From the NCBI RefSeq assembly GCF_000313135.1, contig NW_004457626.1:42358-86915 (forward strand): 44,558 nt of DNA, read 5' to 3'. How positions within the stretch are numbered: position 1 is the first letter of the stretch; each line of letters begins with the position of its first letter. This stretch comes from Acanthamoeba castellanii str. Neff (lineage: Eukaryota; Discosea; Longamoebia; Acanthamoebidae). Under the pieces are notes generated by a model that was not told where the DNA came from, did not search any database, and saw only the letters and a program-made list of their open reading frames with translations. Position numbers and translations under genes: made by a program. Of the stretch, positions 32,129-44,203 are shown piece after piece.

Positions 32129-34006
32129 ATGATGGACACCTCACACCCTCCTGCTTCCCTCGCCGAAACAATGAAAAAGATACAAGACGAGCTGCCACCT
32201 TCTCCAACGAGAACTTCTTCCTCATCGTCCTCTTCGTCTTCCGCGTCGGCGTCCGTAGCGGATTACCAGGAGTTCCATGCCGAAGGAATGCTCACCCCCT
32301 TCGACCTGCTCCCCGATCCCATGGCCGCGTACGAGCACGACTACTACGCTCGCCTTCATTCGCACACTCAAGCATCGCCCTCCCGACACGAGACGCTTCA
32401 AAACCTCCTCGCCTTCCCTGCTAATGGCAGTAGTGGTGGGAATGGTGAATTCCAGATCCCTCAGACCCCAGCCAGGGCGGGCAGAGGAGATCGAAGGGCA
32501 TTCATCACGTCTCCAGCTCCATTGCCAACGACCAGCATCTCAACCTCCACATCCACATCTTCTACGGTCGGCAACAAGCTCAACGAACTGGCCCAATCGG
32601 CCGCACAGCAGCGCAATCACAACGACCAGGCACAAGACAAGCCTTCCATCGACGAGAGTGTGAATCCGACGCCACCTCCCGAAGAGGGGGGCTCCAGCGA
32701 AGACGAATCAACAGAGAAAGAATCGGTACAGTTTTGCAGTTTGAATTGGGTCTTCGTTGCACATCTCATCTAGTGGTGCTTCAATCATAGGGCAAGAGGA
32801 AGGCGGGCAGTAGCCAAGAGGCAAAGGCGCGTAAGCGATCGCGAAAGCAATCAAAGCTGGACAAGGACGGCAAACCCGTCACGCGATTCGACAGCTCGCT
32901 CGGGCTCCTCACCAAGAAATTCATCACGCTCGTGCGAACAGCACCCGATGGCTCGATCGATTTGAACAAGGTGCGTGCCACAAGGCAGCTGCCTTCATTG
33001 CCCTTTGAATCATCACTCATAGGGTGACCCCTCCCAGGCCGCCGAGCAACTCTCTGTACAAAAGCGACGAATCTACGACATCACCAACGTCTTGGAGGGC
33101 ATAGGCTTGATCGAAAAGAAATCGAAGAATCACATTCAGTGGCGGTACAGTGCGCGCCCTTCTCCTCGTTTCGTCTCAACTCGCTTCACTCACCTCCACT
33201 GCTTTCTTTTGCGCAGAGGGGAGGGGATAGCGACCGAGGAGGAGCGGCTGCGGCTGGGCACCGTGCGGGAGGAGGTGGCCCAGCTGGTCCAGCAGGAGCT
33301 GGCCCTCGACGAACGAATCCGGCAGGCGCAGACGAACATCAAGCGGCTGTCCGACGACCCGGCCAACCAGCAGCTGGCGTTCATCACCTACGAGGACCTG
33401 GTCAGCCTGCCGTGCTTCCAGGGCGACACGCTCATCGCCATCAAGGCCCCGTCGGGCACGCGGCTCGAGGTGCCCGACCCCGACGAGGGCATGCCCGCCA
33501 ACCAGCGCCGGTACCAGATCTTCCTCAAGAGCTCGGGCGAGCCGATCGACGTCTACCTTGTACAGTCCCGCCAGCAGCAGCAGCAGCTGCAGATGGTGGA
33601 GGAGGCCCAGCAGGCGGCGCACGCCCAACACCACTCTGCGCTGCTCGAGGGCATTTCCCCGTCGGCCATGGGGCACGACCCCTCGGCCATCGAGTGCGGC
33701 GACGAGTCGCAGTCGTCGCAGCCGCCACGTGGACTCCCTGCGGTGGCCGCGTCGCCAGGTCCGTACGGCGGTGCTGGCATGCCGTCGCTCAGGCGGCCCG
33801 ATGCGCACTGGGCACCGGCGGGCGAGCCCGAGGCCTTCCTACCCGCGCAGCCCATCATGAAGCTCGCGACGCCGGTCGACTACTTCCTCACGAGTTCCGC
33901 CATTGACGAGTCCGAGGGCATCTGCGACTTCTTCACCGAGGAGGAGACCATGGTCACGAGCGCCTTCCTTCTCGACGACGCGGGCGACATTTCGAAGACC
34001 GTCTAA
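32129..34006 (+). CDS. E2F-family transcription factor
   Basis: Four exons (32129-32725, 32791-32970, 33038-33144, 33217-34006) give 557 residues. The DNA-binding winged helix runs through TRFDSSLGLLTKKFITLVRT and AAEQLSVQKRRIYDITNVLE to GIGLIEKKSKNHIQWRG, containing the E2F hallmark RRIYDITNVLEGI. A leucine-rich coiled coil (TVREEVAQLVQQELALDERI) and marked-box region (LAFITYEDL, IAIKAPSGTRLEVPDP, YQIFLKSSGEPIDVYL) follow for DP dimerisation. Near the C-terminus, SEGICDFFTEEE resembles the acidic pocket-protein (Rb) binding motif of animal E2F1-5. The N-terminus has Ser and Thr runs. It probably controls S-phase genes with a DP partner, held in check by an Rb homologue. Two adjacent ATGs (32129, 32132) are possible starts; an in-frame ATG at 32075 is less likely. 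Confidence 0.95.
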
Positions 34007-34371
34007 AGGGAGCGAGAGCTCATGTTGGTCGACAAGGCGAACAACATCACGACCGTTCAACACACATACAAGCAGACGACCGCACCACGGGGGGCACGGC
34101 GCCGAGGCGCGGCGGCCATCCACGACAGGCCGGATCCGCAGAGGCGGGCCACCACCACGTGGGGACACCGTCACCGGTGATGGCGGTGCTGCCCAGGCGC
34201 GTCACCATCATCCTTCGCACACCACACACTCAGAGACAGCGTGTACTACTCCTCTTCTTCAACGAGTTTTTTTTGCGCCAAGATGCGCACCAGGAAGGTT
34301 GTTGTAGTTGTTGTTTGCTTTATGTGTACAGCCATCGAAAAGACGGCGAGCGAACACTTCGCTCGGCTGTC
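34007..34371. other. Convergent 3' gap
   Basis: Gap between the 3' ends of the E2F gene (+) and the small membrane-protein gene (-). I see no gene or repeat of note. Confidence 0.5.
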
Positions 34372-35247
34372 TCAGTCCGAGAAGCGCACCCTCCTCTTGG
34401 GCTTAGTCTTCGGTTTCGCCGTCTCGACGCTCGAAGCGGCTCCTTCGTCTTCCGGTTGTTGGTCCACTGCCTCCTCCTTGATGCTTTCGCCCTCCTCCGA
34501 CTTCTTGAGCTCCTGGCTGCCGCTGAGCCGTGGCTTCGTCGCCGTCTCTCCTTCGCCCTCTCCGTCGCTCGTGTCGTCGTCTTCGCGGATCTGTAACACG
34601 CTGGCCTGGCGGCGGTGGTGGGTTGCTGCTCGCCGTCGGCTGAGCGCCTCCTTGTGGGCAGACAGCGGGCAGTGCTGGCAGAGGAAGCAGAAGAGGGCGC
34701 ACAACTGCTGGTCGATGGTGGGCAGCGCCAGTACGACCCATAGCACGGCCATGAGCGCGAACATGACGCACATCTTGGCCCCTATCCAGAGCACGCATAG
34801 CGCGCGATGCCACCACGGGCCGGGGGCAGAGTTGGGAAGAATGGAAGTAGAAGTTGTAGTGGAGGTGGAAAGGCAGAACTTGGCTGAGGCGGATGCAGGT
34901 GGTTGGCGACGTGAGGAAGGAGAGTAGAGGAGAGAGGGATCACAGAAACCGAGAGATGGAGATGGAGATGGAGATGGAGATGAAGAGAGAGATAAGGGAG
35001 AGAAAGTGGAGGGAACGGGAGCGAATGTCGAAGTCGTAGTGGTGGCGAGAAGGACTGCCATCGCCGCGTCATCTTCGCTGGAGAAGCAGAGAGAGTCGAA
35101 CGCCAGATGATGAACCGATTTATCGGCGAGTTGCAACGGTAGCGAAGAATCGGAGAAGGTGGTGCACACTGAGGTCGACGAATCTCGCCACTCGGTGGAA
35201 ACACCACTCTCGTGTAGATCACGGGTTGATGTCGTTTTGTTGTTCAT
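34372..35247 (-). CDS. Membrane protein with acidic/basic tail, unassigned
   Basis: Single-exon frame of 291 codons from ATG 35247, in the CACACAAGATGAAC-type context seen at other starts. Residues 1-140 are Ser/Thr/Pro-rich, with an SPSPSPS run encoded by a GGAGAT hexamer repeat (34950-34980). One long hydrophobic block follows (ALCVLWIGAKMCVMFALMAV through LWVVLALP), then a Cys-rich CALFCFLCQHC, and an acidic tail ending in KPKTKPKRRVRFSD. The RVRFSD end resembles an RVxF motif, the docking site for protein phosphatase 1 (KRRVRFSD fits [RK]VxF). That is inference from a short motif. No family is recognised. Confidence 0.65.
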   Translation of the reverse strand: MNNKTTSTRDLHESGVSTEWRDSSTSVCTTFSDSSLPLQLADKSVHHLAFDSLCFSSEDDAAMAVLLATTTTSTFAPVPSTFSPLSLSSSPSPSPSPSLGFCDPSLLYSPSSRRQPPASASAKFCLSTSTTTSTSILPNSAPGPWWHRALCVLWIGAKMCVMFALMAVLWVVLALPTIDQQLCALFCFLCQHCPLSAHKEALSRRRAATHHRRQASVLQIREDDDTSDGEGEGETATKPRLSGSQELKKSEEGESIKEEAVDQQPEDEGAASSVETAKPKTKPKRRVRFSD

Positions 35248-35695
35248 CTTGTGTGTTGCCGTTTGTGTTTAAACGATCGGAGAGATTCAGTCGCCTAGAT
35301 AGATGATGCCGAACGAACGATCCCTACTGCTCAGTCAAGTCCCGCTCGTGTTCTTTCGCATTTAGCGTCGGTCCGACGGTGGAAAAGTTGGAATCCCGTC
35401 AGACCCAGAGCACCACCGTCTTCCTCCATGGGCCGTGCAGGAAAAAGCGATGTTGCAGTGAAAACAGAGGCTTTTATTCACCTGAAAATTGCCAAATGAG
35501 GCTCGACGTGATTCGCATTCCCCATTTTTGAGCAGAAAAACACCGGCAGAACCGCTTTGCGCAAAGGAATTCGAGGTATTTAAGACAAAACCAGGAGCCA
35601 TGTAGGCTTTCTTTCGCTCCAAAGGGCACTTGAAGCGAAAGAGGGTAACCCAGTGCAGTGCTCCGCGCCAACCAAGCCACGCGTGGTGTGAACGA
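35248..35695. other. Gap between two minus-strand genes
   Basis: About 450 bp containing the DHX37-like gene's 3' flank and the upstream region of the membrane-protein gene. Short open frames only; nothing recognised. Confidence 0.5.
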
Positions 35696-37367
35696 TCACT
35701 TTTGGTTGTCGCGGGTAAGTTTGCTCCACAGCTGTTCGAGCAGCTCGTGCGTTTGCAGGTTGACCCACAGCTTCATCTCCGCCAGCAAGAACTTGGGTTG
35801 CGTTTTGCTGCAGAAACGGCGACACACGCGTGGTTTTGTGAGAGACCGGTGGCAGGGCCGAAAGCGAAGTCAGGGAGACTCCCTGATGGGGATGAGCGTA
35901 CAGCTTGGCCATGAGGGTCTTCTTGTTGTAGACCTTGTTGGAGCTGAGCGTTTGTAGGAACGCCAGGATCTTGTGCTGCGTGGTGGTTGGCGCCGTGATC
36001 AACGAAGGCCGGCCAGACAAGTTCTCCTGTTGTCGTGTGTGGGTGTGGCGGTGTGGCGTGTGGTGGTGGAATGCACAGAACGTTATGTGACGATTGCACG
36101 AACGCCACGGCTCGTGGAGAAGAGAAGAATGACGTACGCGCAGGGCCTTGAGTGAGGGAATGATCTTCCCCTCGAGAAGGAAGCGCATGAAGTACTTGTA
36201 CCGGTCCACTCCGTCCTCCATGTCAGCCTGCGCATAGGTGGGCGCGACGCCAGTGCGTTAGCAATGCCCGCAACTGCAATGCCCGCGGTGTGCAGGGCGG
36301 TACCTCCTGCACGGGCAGTGTCCAGGCGTTGGGGCCGTATGTGGGCGACACGAAGCATCGAATGGTGTCCGCCTCGGCATCGTATCTGGACCGTGCGTGT
36401 GCGGCCGGCGGGTCAAAGTAAGCAAACGCACCAACGTGTGTGTGTGTGTGCGCGCGTGCGCGTGTTGTGTGTGCGTGTGTGTGCATGTGCGCGTGTGTGT
36501 GGTAAGAGACGAACCGAGGGGGAGGGGTCTCGAGCGGTTTGGAGAGTTGGCAGAGCGCGGTGCCAAGCGAGCACAGCCACGACGGGTGAATGGCCGTGAC
36601 GCCCTTCATGTAGGTCTTCTTGGTCTGTACGAGCTCTCGATACACGACGTACTCCTCGTGCTGGCCGAACAGGAACGACGACGGGTGCACGTACACCACC
36701 TCGTTGGTCTTGACCGTCATGTACTGGAAATGCTTCTGGGCCTGCCGCAGCGCGATGCGGTTAAGAAGAAGAAGAAGAGCTGATAGTATACGAAGTGGTG
36801 TACCTTGGCCTCATTGATGTAACCCATCTCGCTTCGATCGGTGTGCAGCCGGGCCACCTGGTCGACCAGGCCCGCGGTGATCACCTGGCGCAGCAGCAGC
36901 TCCTGCTCGGGGCTGGGCGGCTGCAGGTTGGGGTCCATGCCGATGGGCTCGTCCTGCGGGTAGACCGTGTTGACCAGGTACGTCAACTGCTCCCGCAGCT
37001 GATGGATCTCCTTCATGATCTGTTGTTTGCAGGCAACGAAACGGCAAGTCAGAAGTGTGTGTGCGTGTGTGCGCGGTGTGAGTGTGTCGAGTGCGTCTTG
37101 TGCGTGTCGTGTGCGATTTATACCTTGGCGTTGAGGAAGTGCTTCTCGCAGAACTTGTCGGTGGCGCCGCCGTATTCGTAAGCGCCGATGGCCCGGAGGA
37201 TGACCAGCAAATCGCTGGCCGGGTGCGCCCAGATGTTGTGCACGGAGATGATGGCCGCGCGCCGCTTCGTTCGCTGCTCTCGCTCCTGCTCCTCCATCTG
37301 AAGCTCCGCCTTCGTCTTCTCCTCTGCACAGATCACGAAGAAGCGTGAGTTTCGCTTTGTGCTGTGT

Positions 37368-37399
<32 letters not shown>

Positions 37400-40300
37400 G
37401 TGTGCTGTGTGTGTGTGTGTGTCAAGGGGCACCTTCGCCCTCTTCATCGCGTTCCTCGTGCAGCGACTGCCGCAGGAGTGGATCGTCCACCGAGAGGGCC
37501 GCCACGAGCGCAATCACGTAGGGCAGACACCCACCCTGATGCCCGAGCACCAGCCTGTCAAGCACGACCAAACGAAGATGTGTGATTAAAATGGACGAAA
37601 AGGGAAGCCACGGGCGTGGGCGGGGCGTATACATTTTAGCGTAGCGAGGAGCAACCGGGAAGGTGGCAAGCGAACGGCCCAGTGGGGTGAGCCGATTGTC
37701 TTTGTCGAGCGCGCCCAAGTACGACAGCGTCTACAGCGGCGGAACGGACAGCAAGGCGTCAGTGAAAAGCCAATGGCATATTTTAGAATAGATTGGTATA
37801 GCGCAAGAATGTGTGAAATGAGGAGGAGTACCCTGTGGGCTTCCTTCAATCCGATCATATCCGGGGGCGTGGGGAAGGGGAACGAAACGACTTTGTCGAT
37901 GCCCATGCTCTTCATCTGCAGCACCACACCTTCACGAAGATTGCACATGTACGCCTGTGTGAGTACGCGAAGGAAGGGTCCTGTGGTGTGTGTGTGTGTG
38001 CGCGCGTGCGTTGAACCTTCGATGGGGATTCGACTGATCTCGGGGTGCGAGAACTGCGCGAACTGGTCGTTGAAGACGGCCGACGAGAAGAGCCGGTAGC
38101 AATGACCCGGACCCGTACGACCGGCACGACCCGCCCTCTGTACATATGCCCGTCAAGCAGCCACCCCACCATCCATTGGTGTCACTCCGGGTGAGATCTT
38201 GGCCCGGAAGGAAGTGGACCGCAGAGAAATCGCACCTGGTTGGCGGAGGCCTGCGACTCCCATTGAACCACGTACGATGACATGCCCGACGCTCGCTCGT
38301 ACACCCTCTGGATAAGCCCAGGCAGCCAGTGAGCAACGTGTGTGTATGGGGTGTGCGTGGGCGTGGGCGTGTGCGTGTGCGTGTGAGGTGGCACGTGTGC
38401 GAGGGTAGGCGTTCGTACCTCCTTGGCCCTGCCGGAATCTACCACGTACTTGATACCGGGGATGGTGAGCGAGGTCTCAGCCACGTTGGTGGCCACCACC
38501 ACCAGGCGATAGCCCTGCACGTGGTCGCGATCGTGATCGCGTGAGAAAACTGATGTCATTACCGATGAAGGGAGGAGGGAGGGGGACAAAGGCGTGCAGT
38601 ACCGCAGGCGGCGGTTCGAACACTTGCAGCTGCTGCTTGGTCGGCAGTGCGGAGTAGAGCGGAAGGACCCAGAGCGGGCCGATCGTGTCCTGCTCCTCCT
38701 CGTCGTCATCCTCCTCCTCTCCAGCCTCTCCCTCCTTCTGCTCGTTTTCAGTTTTCGTTTTCTCTCCGTCTTCGTTCTTTTCGACTTCCATGTCCTCCTC
38801 CCCGGAGTCCTCAGCGTCGGCCTTCTTGTCGCCTTCGCTCTTCGTCTTCGTCTTCTTTTCTTTTTCCTTGCCCTTTTCCGCTTCTTTGGGCTCTTCGTCG
38901 ACGAGGATCGAGGTGGTCTTCTTCCTCCGCTCCATGTGGGGCGGGAAGGCCGTGCGCAGCTTGCGGCACAGCACCTCGATCTCCTGCTGACCCGTAAGGA
39001 ACACCAGCACGCCTGCACCGCACATAATGAGAAACGCACACGACACGACACACAACACACACGACACGACACACAACACACACGACACGACACACAACAC
39101 ACACTACATACCTCCTTGGGGCAGCTTCTGGTGGATCTTGCAGACCTTCTTGTAGGCCTCGCCGATGTAGTCGCCCAGCACGGTGCGTCGGTTGAAGTGG
39201 ACCGTGACGGGGAACTGACGCGCGTCGACGCTGATCACGGGCGGCGGCGTGGGGAACAGCTTCGCATTATCGACAAAATCGCTCACGCGCAGCGTCGCGG
39301 ACATGATCACCTGAAGCCGGCCGGCCGACGCGTTCAGCCACAGCAATGCAAAGCACTGCGAGGGCACGGGCCTACGTACCAGCTTGAGCGGCCTGATGAG
39401 GTCCTGCGGGGCAATGGCCGAGGGGTTCTGCTTGAGCTTGAGCTTGTGCTCGCGGGCGAGTTGGGCGCGCAGGGGCACAATGCGCGAGAGGAGGCCGATG
39501 AGAATGTCGGTGTTGAGGTTGCGCTCGTGGGCCTCATCGATGATGATGACCGAGTACCGCTTCATGAGGAAGTCGCCCTGTACACATGTTGACACGAAGC
39601 TTCAGAAAAAGCTCCAGCGCAAGTGCGCCTGTTGTGACGAGCAGACATGACCGGTACCTGAATCTCCTTGAGCAGGATACCGTCGGTCATGAACTTGATG
39701 CGAGTGTCGTTGCTCACCGTGGAATCGTATCGAATCTACGACGCCAGTTTCAGTTCTTAGTCGACAACGCGGTAACAGCAATTGGACCCGGTGTGGGGGG
39801 GGGGTATATCGCACCTGATAAGAGACGAGGGACTTGGACTCGGCGTTGATTTCGTGCGACACGCGTTGGGCCATACTGACCGCAGCCACACGACGCGGCT
39901 GAGTGACCGCCACCATGCCAGGGTTGGCTGCGCGTTGTTATCATTGTTAGCCCTGATACCAGTCTGGTCGGAGGAGGGGAGGTGGCACAGAAGAGGAGCG
40001 CCCGTACCTGACCCGGGGCAGCCGTAGCCGGCCTCGTAGAGGAATTGGGGCACCTGCGTGGTCTTACCAGATCCCGTCTCTGCGCGGGGAGGATAGGGAG
40101 TTGCGTTATGTCATCGAATCACGACCATCGCACGCGCCACGCCACGCGCCTACAACAAACACAGTGTCTTGCGTACCACCACAAATGACTACGACGTCGT
40201 TTTCCTTGATGCCTTCCATGATCCGCTGCTCCTCCATGTAGATGGGGAGCTCCTTGCGCTGCTTCTCCACCTCGGGCAACCTCGACACAGGCACGAAGAA

Positions 40301-41845
40301 CGCCGGCTTACTCGCCTTGGCCGGTGCCGCGGGCTCAGTGGAAGCAGCTGGCGCAGCGGGCGGCGCCGCAACAGCGGACCTGGGCTCCTCAGGGGTCGGC
40401 TCGGGTTCATCCTGCGCGGCCACGGCAGCCGTTTGTTCCTGCGATTGTGCGGCCTGATGGGACCCAAAGATTCACCGTCAGCGCGCTATTTTTAACTCCT
40501 ACTAACGTGTAACGCGTTGCAAGGGAGGGACCGTACCTTCTTCTTCTCTTTCTTCTTTTCCTGCTTCCTTCGCTTCCTGGCCCTCTTTGACTCCGAACTG
40601 GGTGTGGAATTGGCAGACGAAGCAGCTGCTGGAGACGAGGCAGTAGTGGTCGTGGTGGGGGCGACAACCGGCTTGACCGGGGTGGCAGGCGCTGCCGCGG
40701 CTGGAGCAGGGGTCGAAGCCGCTGCAGGCTTGGGCTTGCCGAACGAGGAGAGTCCAGAGAAGTCGAAGCGCAGCGTGGAGGCCGAGCTGGCGACCATCGT
40801 GGAGATGGACGAGGTCGAGGTCGACGTTGACGTAGACGACGACGACGACGAAGCGGCTGTGCTGGCCGAGGTCGCGGGAGGAACGAACGAGGGGAACTTG
40901 AAGGGGATCTCGAAGTTGTCGTCGTACTGCAGCTCGCCTTCGCTGCTGTCGTCCTCCTCCTCTTCGCGCTTTCGCTTGGTAACGGGCTGCTCCAACTGAA
41001 CGTCGTTGGTGAGGGTGTAACCGAGGGTCTTCTGCTCCCTGAACGCGCGGCTAAGCTTGTCCTTCTTCGTCTCTTTCTGTGGTGCACAAGGTCCATACGG
41101 CACAACGTTAGTGATGAGGAGGAGGAAGAAGCGGGATCACAACAAATGATGGAGATCTGTGCATGGTGCAGGCATGGTGTGTACCTTGCCAATGTCGCTA
41201 CTGGGATGCAGCAGCTTCATCTGATCGGGCGTGAGCATGGTGTTCCTGCATTGATCGTAACGGCAAAGAAGAAGGAGTGCTGCTGAGCCCCTCGCGTTTC
41301 ACTGCAGCCACGCAAGTGGCGAGAGAAGAGAAGGACGAAGGCGTACGAGAGCGATTGGAACAGGTCGATACGCTGTTTCTTCTTTTGGTCCTTCTCCTGG
41401 AGCTTGGCCAGGCGCCGCTTCTGCTTGGCCGTGAGCTTGGGCTTCTTTTCCTCGGGCTCTGCTGTGGTCTGCCAGGAGATGAATAGAAGATTAGATCCTA
41501 ATGATCAAGGTTGAAAAAGCCTACACTGCACACGATCCACTAGGGATGAAATCAGGTGAATCAGGATGAAAATCACTTCATATTGGTGACAATTGGCATA
41601 ATTTGGAAGCCAAATTGCGATTTGAGGCGATTTACCTTTTCCTTCTTCTTCTTGGCCCCTACGATGAGTACGTTGCTTTCTTCCCCCTCTGCGCCAGTCT
41701 GATCCGCATAGGCGTTGCTGTTGTTTGCAATGAGCTGCGAGCGCAGTTCATCGGTGATGGTGCCTCCCGACGGAGACGGGGCATGAGCCTTCTTCGCGGC
41801 TTCTTGACGGCCCCGCCCGCCCTTCTTAACCCTCTTCTTCAGCAT
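35696..41845 (-). CDS. DEAH-box RNA helicase, DHX37/Dhr1-like
   Basis: About 24 exons from ATG 41845 to TGA 35696 give some 1,300 residues. A Lys-rich N-terminus ([31 protein letters not shown]) is typical of nucleolar ribosome-biogenesis helicases. Helicase motifs: [21 protein letters not shown], Ia [21 protein letters not shown] ([14 protein letters not shown]), [59 protein letters not shown]. An acidic insertion of about 100 residues precedes [14 protein letters not shown], as in DHX37. The C-terminal half (ratchet/OB-fold) follows: [36 protein letters not shown], and AEMKLWV near the end. In yeast, Dhr1 releases U3 snoRNA from pre-40S particles, so the same role is likely here. Intron phases agree throughout except for the last intron (about 35800-35880), whose ends are unclear. 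Confidence 0.93.
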
Positions 41846-41976
41846 CGCGCCTCCTTCCGCAAACGTTTGCAATCGAACGCGGTGGTGATGTACCGCCGGT
41901 GCAGATTTTGATTCCGCAAAATCAGAAATAAAGAAGAGAAAAGAAATAAAATAGAAATCAAACCGAAGGCGAGAGG
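41846..41976. promoter_or_regulatory. 131-bp divergent promoter
   Basis: Only 131 bp separate the start codons of the DHX37-like (-) and STEEP1-like (+) genes, so they must share a bidirectional promoter. The stretch is A-rich near the STEEP1-like side. No specific factor site was recognised. Confidence 0.6.
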
Positions 41977-43234
41977 ATGGACAACGATGGAAGGGCGAGT
42001 GGTGGCAGCAAGAGGAAGGAGAGGGATGCAGCGAGCAGCCGCGGCACATACTCAAGTACGCGATCAAAGCGAGAATCGCCATCACGAGATGCCAAGAAGG
42101 CCAGGCCGAGCAGTACCGCCACTTCGACTTCAGGAGAGCGAAGGCGAGAGGGGGATGAAGACGACTCGTCAGCTACAGCAACGGCCATCTTGCTTCAATC
42201 AGAGAGACAGATTGAGCGAGAGACGCTGCGAACGATCGAGAAAATAGTCACCCGCTACCACTGCGCCCTCTGTCGTACCCTCGCCCTGCAGATTGGTGCT
42301 TGCTCCCACTTTGAATTTTGTATTAATCACATTTTATTTATTTGTATTATTTTAATATCAAACTCTTGATTTTGTGATAAATAAATACAAATAAAACTGA
42401 CGTGATGGTTGTGCAGACAAGCCGCTCGAAGGCCTGCCGCGACGAAAGACGGACGAGTCGTATGTGATCAACAAGGACAAGGCACTGTACAAACTCACCA
42501 TCGTGCCAGGCGAGAAGGTGTCCATCAAAAGGTTCGTTCGCCTTCCTGTCGTCTTCATCTGGCCGCGGTCGTGTGACGTCGACCCTGGCGTGGTGGCGCC
42601 AAGATCTCACTCCCTTTCTTCTCGGCTGCAGGGACAAGGGAGTGGAGGTCCAATACAGGTGCGCCATTGCACGCACAGGACACGCACGCGCTCGGGCTTG
42701 AGCCTTGCCTTCTCTTGCTAACGGCCCAACAACCGCCATCGCGCCACTGTCGCCACCAACCGCCGCTCTGTGGGAATCAGGTACCATTGCGCTCACTGCA
42801 ACCAGGTGGTGGGCTACAGCTCGGCGCCGCAGCACGGTGCTGCTCAGTACACCTATATTCTGAAGGATGCGTTGGTTCCCGCTGCCCAGGTGCGCGTCCG
42901 CTTCCCTGCCGTGCGGTGTTGTGCTGGGGCTTGTTTGTCGCCTCATTCTTGGCTGGTGCAGGTCCCTGTGACAGAACGAAGAGGCGGTGGCGCAGGCAGT
43001 TGGCGCTCGAAGGAAGAGTCACAGTTCCTCGCCGCCACAACGAAGGTATCTCGCACATCAAGTAGGCGACGTCGAGATAGGTGTCAATAGATCGTCGGCG
43101 CTAACGGCCACGGCGTACAGGGAGAATTCACGCTGGCGTGCTGCTCGCTGCACAACAAGACAAGGTCCGTTCGCCACCTCGAGCGGATGTCCGGCGAGCG
43201 ATGGACCTGCAAGGCCGGCCACAAGTGCCTGTGA
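41977..43234 (+). CDS. STEEP1/CXorf56-like zinc protein
   Basis: Six exons (41977-42295, 42417-42531, 42632-42658, 42781-42889, 42962-43045, 43121-43234) join in phase to 255 residues. After a charged Ser/Arg-rich N-terminus, the conserved core has one CxxC-type pair (RYHCALCRTL), then KPLEGLPRRKTDESYVI, a beta segment, VEVQYRYHCAHCNQVVGY with a second pair, and YTYILKDALV. This matches CXorf56 homologues (Y-C-x2-C, LP-R-x-D-x-S, QYR-x2-C-x2-C). Human STEEP1 promotes exit of STING from the ER; the ancient function is unclear. The last exon adds LACCSLHNKTRSVRHLERMS and RWTCKAGHKCL, a small Cys/His zinc-knuckle-like module. If the donor at 43046 is not used, the protein ends at 43090 without this module. 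Confidence 0.8.
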
Positions 43235-43369
43235 TCTTCGTACTCCGCGCGGTCAGGCCTCCACATGTTCTATTGAAATTTCACCTTGTGACCAATCGCA
43301 AGAGTTGAGTACGAGAAGAAGACACGTGCCAACACATGCTGTTTTATTTGTGGTCTCCTTGGGTTCCGC

Positions 43370-44203
43370 TTACTGGGTGATGTAGAACGAGGTCTGGGCC
43401 TTGGTGAGGGTCTTGGTGTAGGGGTGCGACGAGCCGCAGGTACCCTCGCACACGGCGGCCTGGACGATGTACTGGCCGGGCGAGAAGGGCTCCTGCTCGG
43501 AGGGCTGGGTCTGGACCTCGAACTTGGCGCCGTACACGCCGGGCTTGACGTTGACGAGGAGGGTGCCGCCCTCAATGGCGAAGCCGTCGGGGGGGAGGAC
43601 GACGACGTCGAGCTCGCCGGTGCCGATGGTGTTGTTGACCTGGAAGAGGGCCTCGACGACGAAGGTGGTGCCCTGCGAGCCGCGCGAGGGGCTCACGCTG
43701 AGCTGCTTGAAGGAGGCGCTGGCGTTGCGGCTGATGGGGCACACGGTGAGCTCCTCGCAGATGTAGATGCTGTCGGGGTCGATGGTGTCGACGAGCTTGA
43801 TGAAGGCCTGGATGCCGACGTAGTCACAGAGCAGGTTGCACACGACCTCCTCGAGCTGCTGGTTCAGGTAGCCGCACAGGGTGTTGCATCCACCCAGCAC
43901 GCCGCCGTTGGCGATGATGTTCAGCAGCTGATCGATCGACTGCAGGACCGGCAACCGCGCAACAGATTCACAGAAAAGAAAAAAGATTGTCAGCACCGGC
44001 AAGAGTCGACCGGAAGAAGATGAAGATGAAAGGGCCGGCCGGCGTACCTGATCCATGAAGGACACGCAGGTAGGGCACCATTCGGGGTCGGCGGCGGGGC
44101 GCTGGAGGGCCTTGGAGGTGAGGACAGGCGAGCTCGGGATGAGCGAGGCCTGGGCGACGGCAGCGAGGGCCAGAAGGGCGAAGAGGGCCAGGACGGAGCG
44201 CAT
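43370..44203 (-). CDS. Secreted saposin-B domain protein
   Basis: Two exons (44203-44048, 43939-43370) give 241 residues. The N-terminus is a clear signal peptide (MRSVLALFALLALAAVAQAS). The saposin-B fold follows: WCPTCVSFMDQ, then a helical part with CNTLCGYLNQQLEEVVCNLL and CDYVGIQAFIKLV, and IYICEELTVCP, with six or more cysteines in the usual pattern. The C-terminal 130 residues are beta-rich (FKQLSVSPSRGSQGTTFVVE) and contain CEGTCGSSHP. Saposins bind lipids or membranes; amoebic relatives include pore-forming peptides and Dictyostelium countin. Which role applies is unknown. It converges with the STEEP1-like gene, 135 bp away. Confidence 0.88.
   Translation of the reverse strand: MRSVLALFALLALAAVAQASLIPSSPVLTSKALQRPAADPEWCPTCVSFMDQVRRPALSSSSSSGRLLPVLTIFFLFCESVARLPVLQSIDQLLNIIANGGVLGGCNTLCGYLNQQLEEVVCNLLCDYVGIQAFIKLVDTIDPDSIYICEELTVCPISRNASASFKQLSVSPSRGSQGTTFVVEALFQVNNTIGTGELDVVVLPPDGFAIEGGTLLVNVKPGVYGAKFEVQTQPSEQEPFSPGQYIVQAAVCEGTCGSSHPYTKTLTKAQTSFYITQ

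Noticed and set aside
38594..39592. 332-codon plus-strand frame rich in Leu
   Set aside because: Antisense to the DHX37-like helicase motifs III-IV and acidic insertion.
43424..44023. 199-codon plus-strand Gly/Asp-rich frame
   Set aside because: Antisense of the saposin gene, which has a signal peptide and conserved cysteines.
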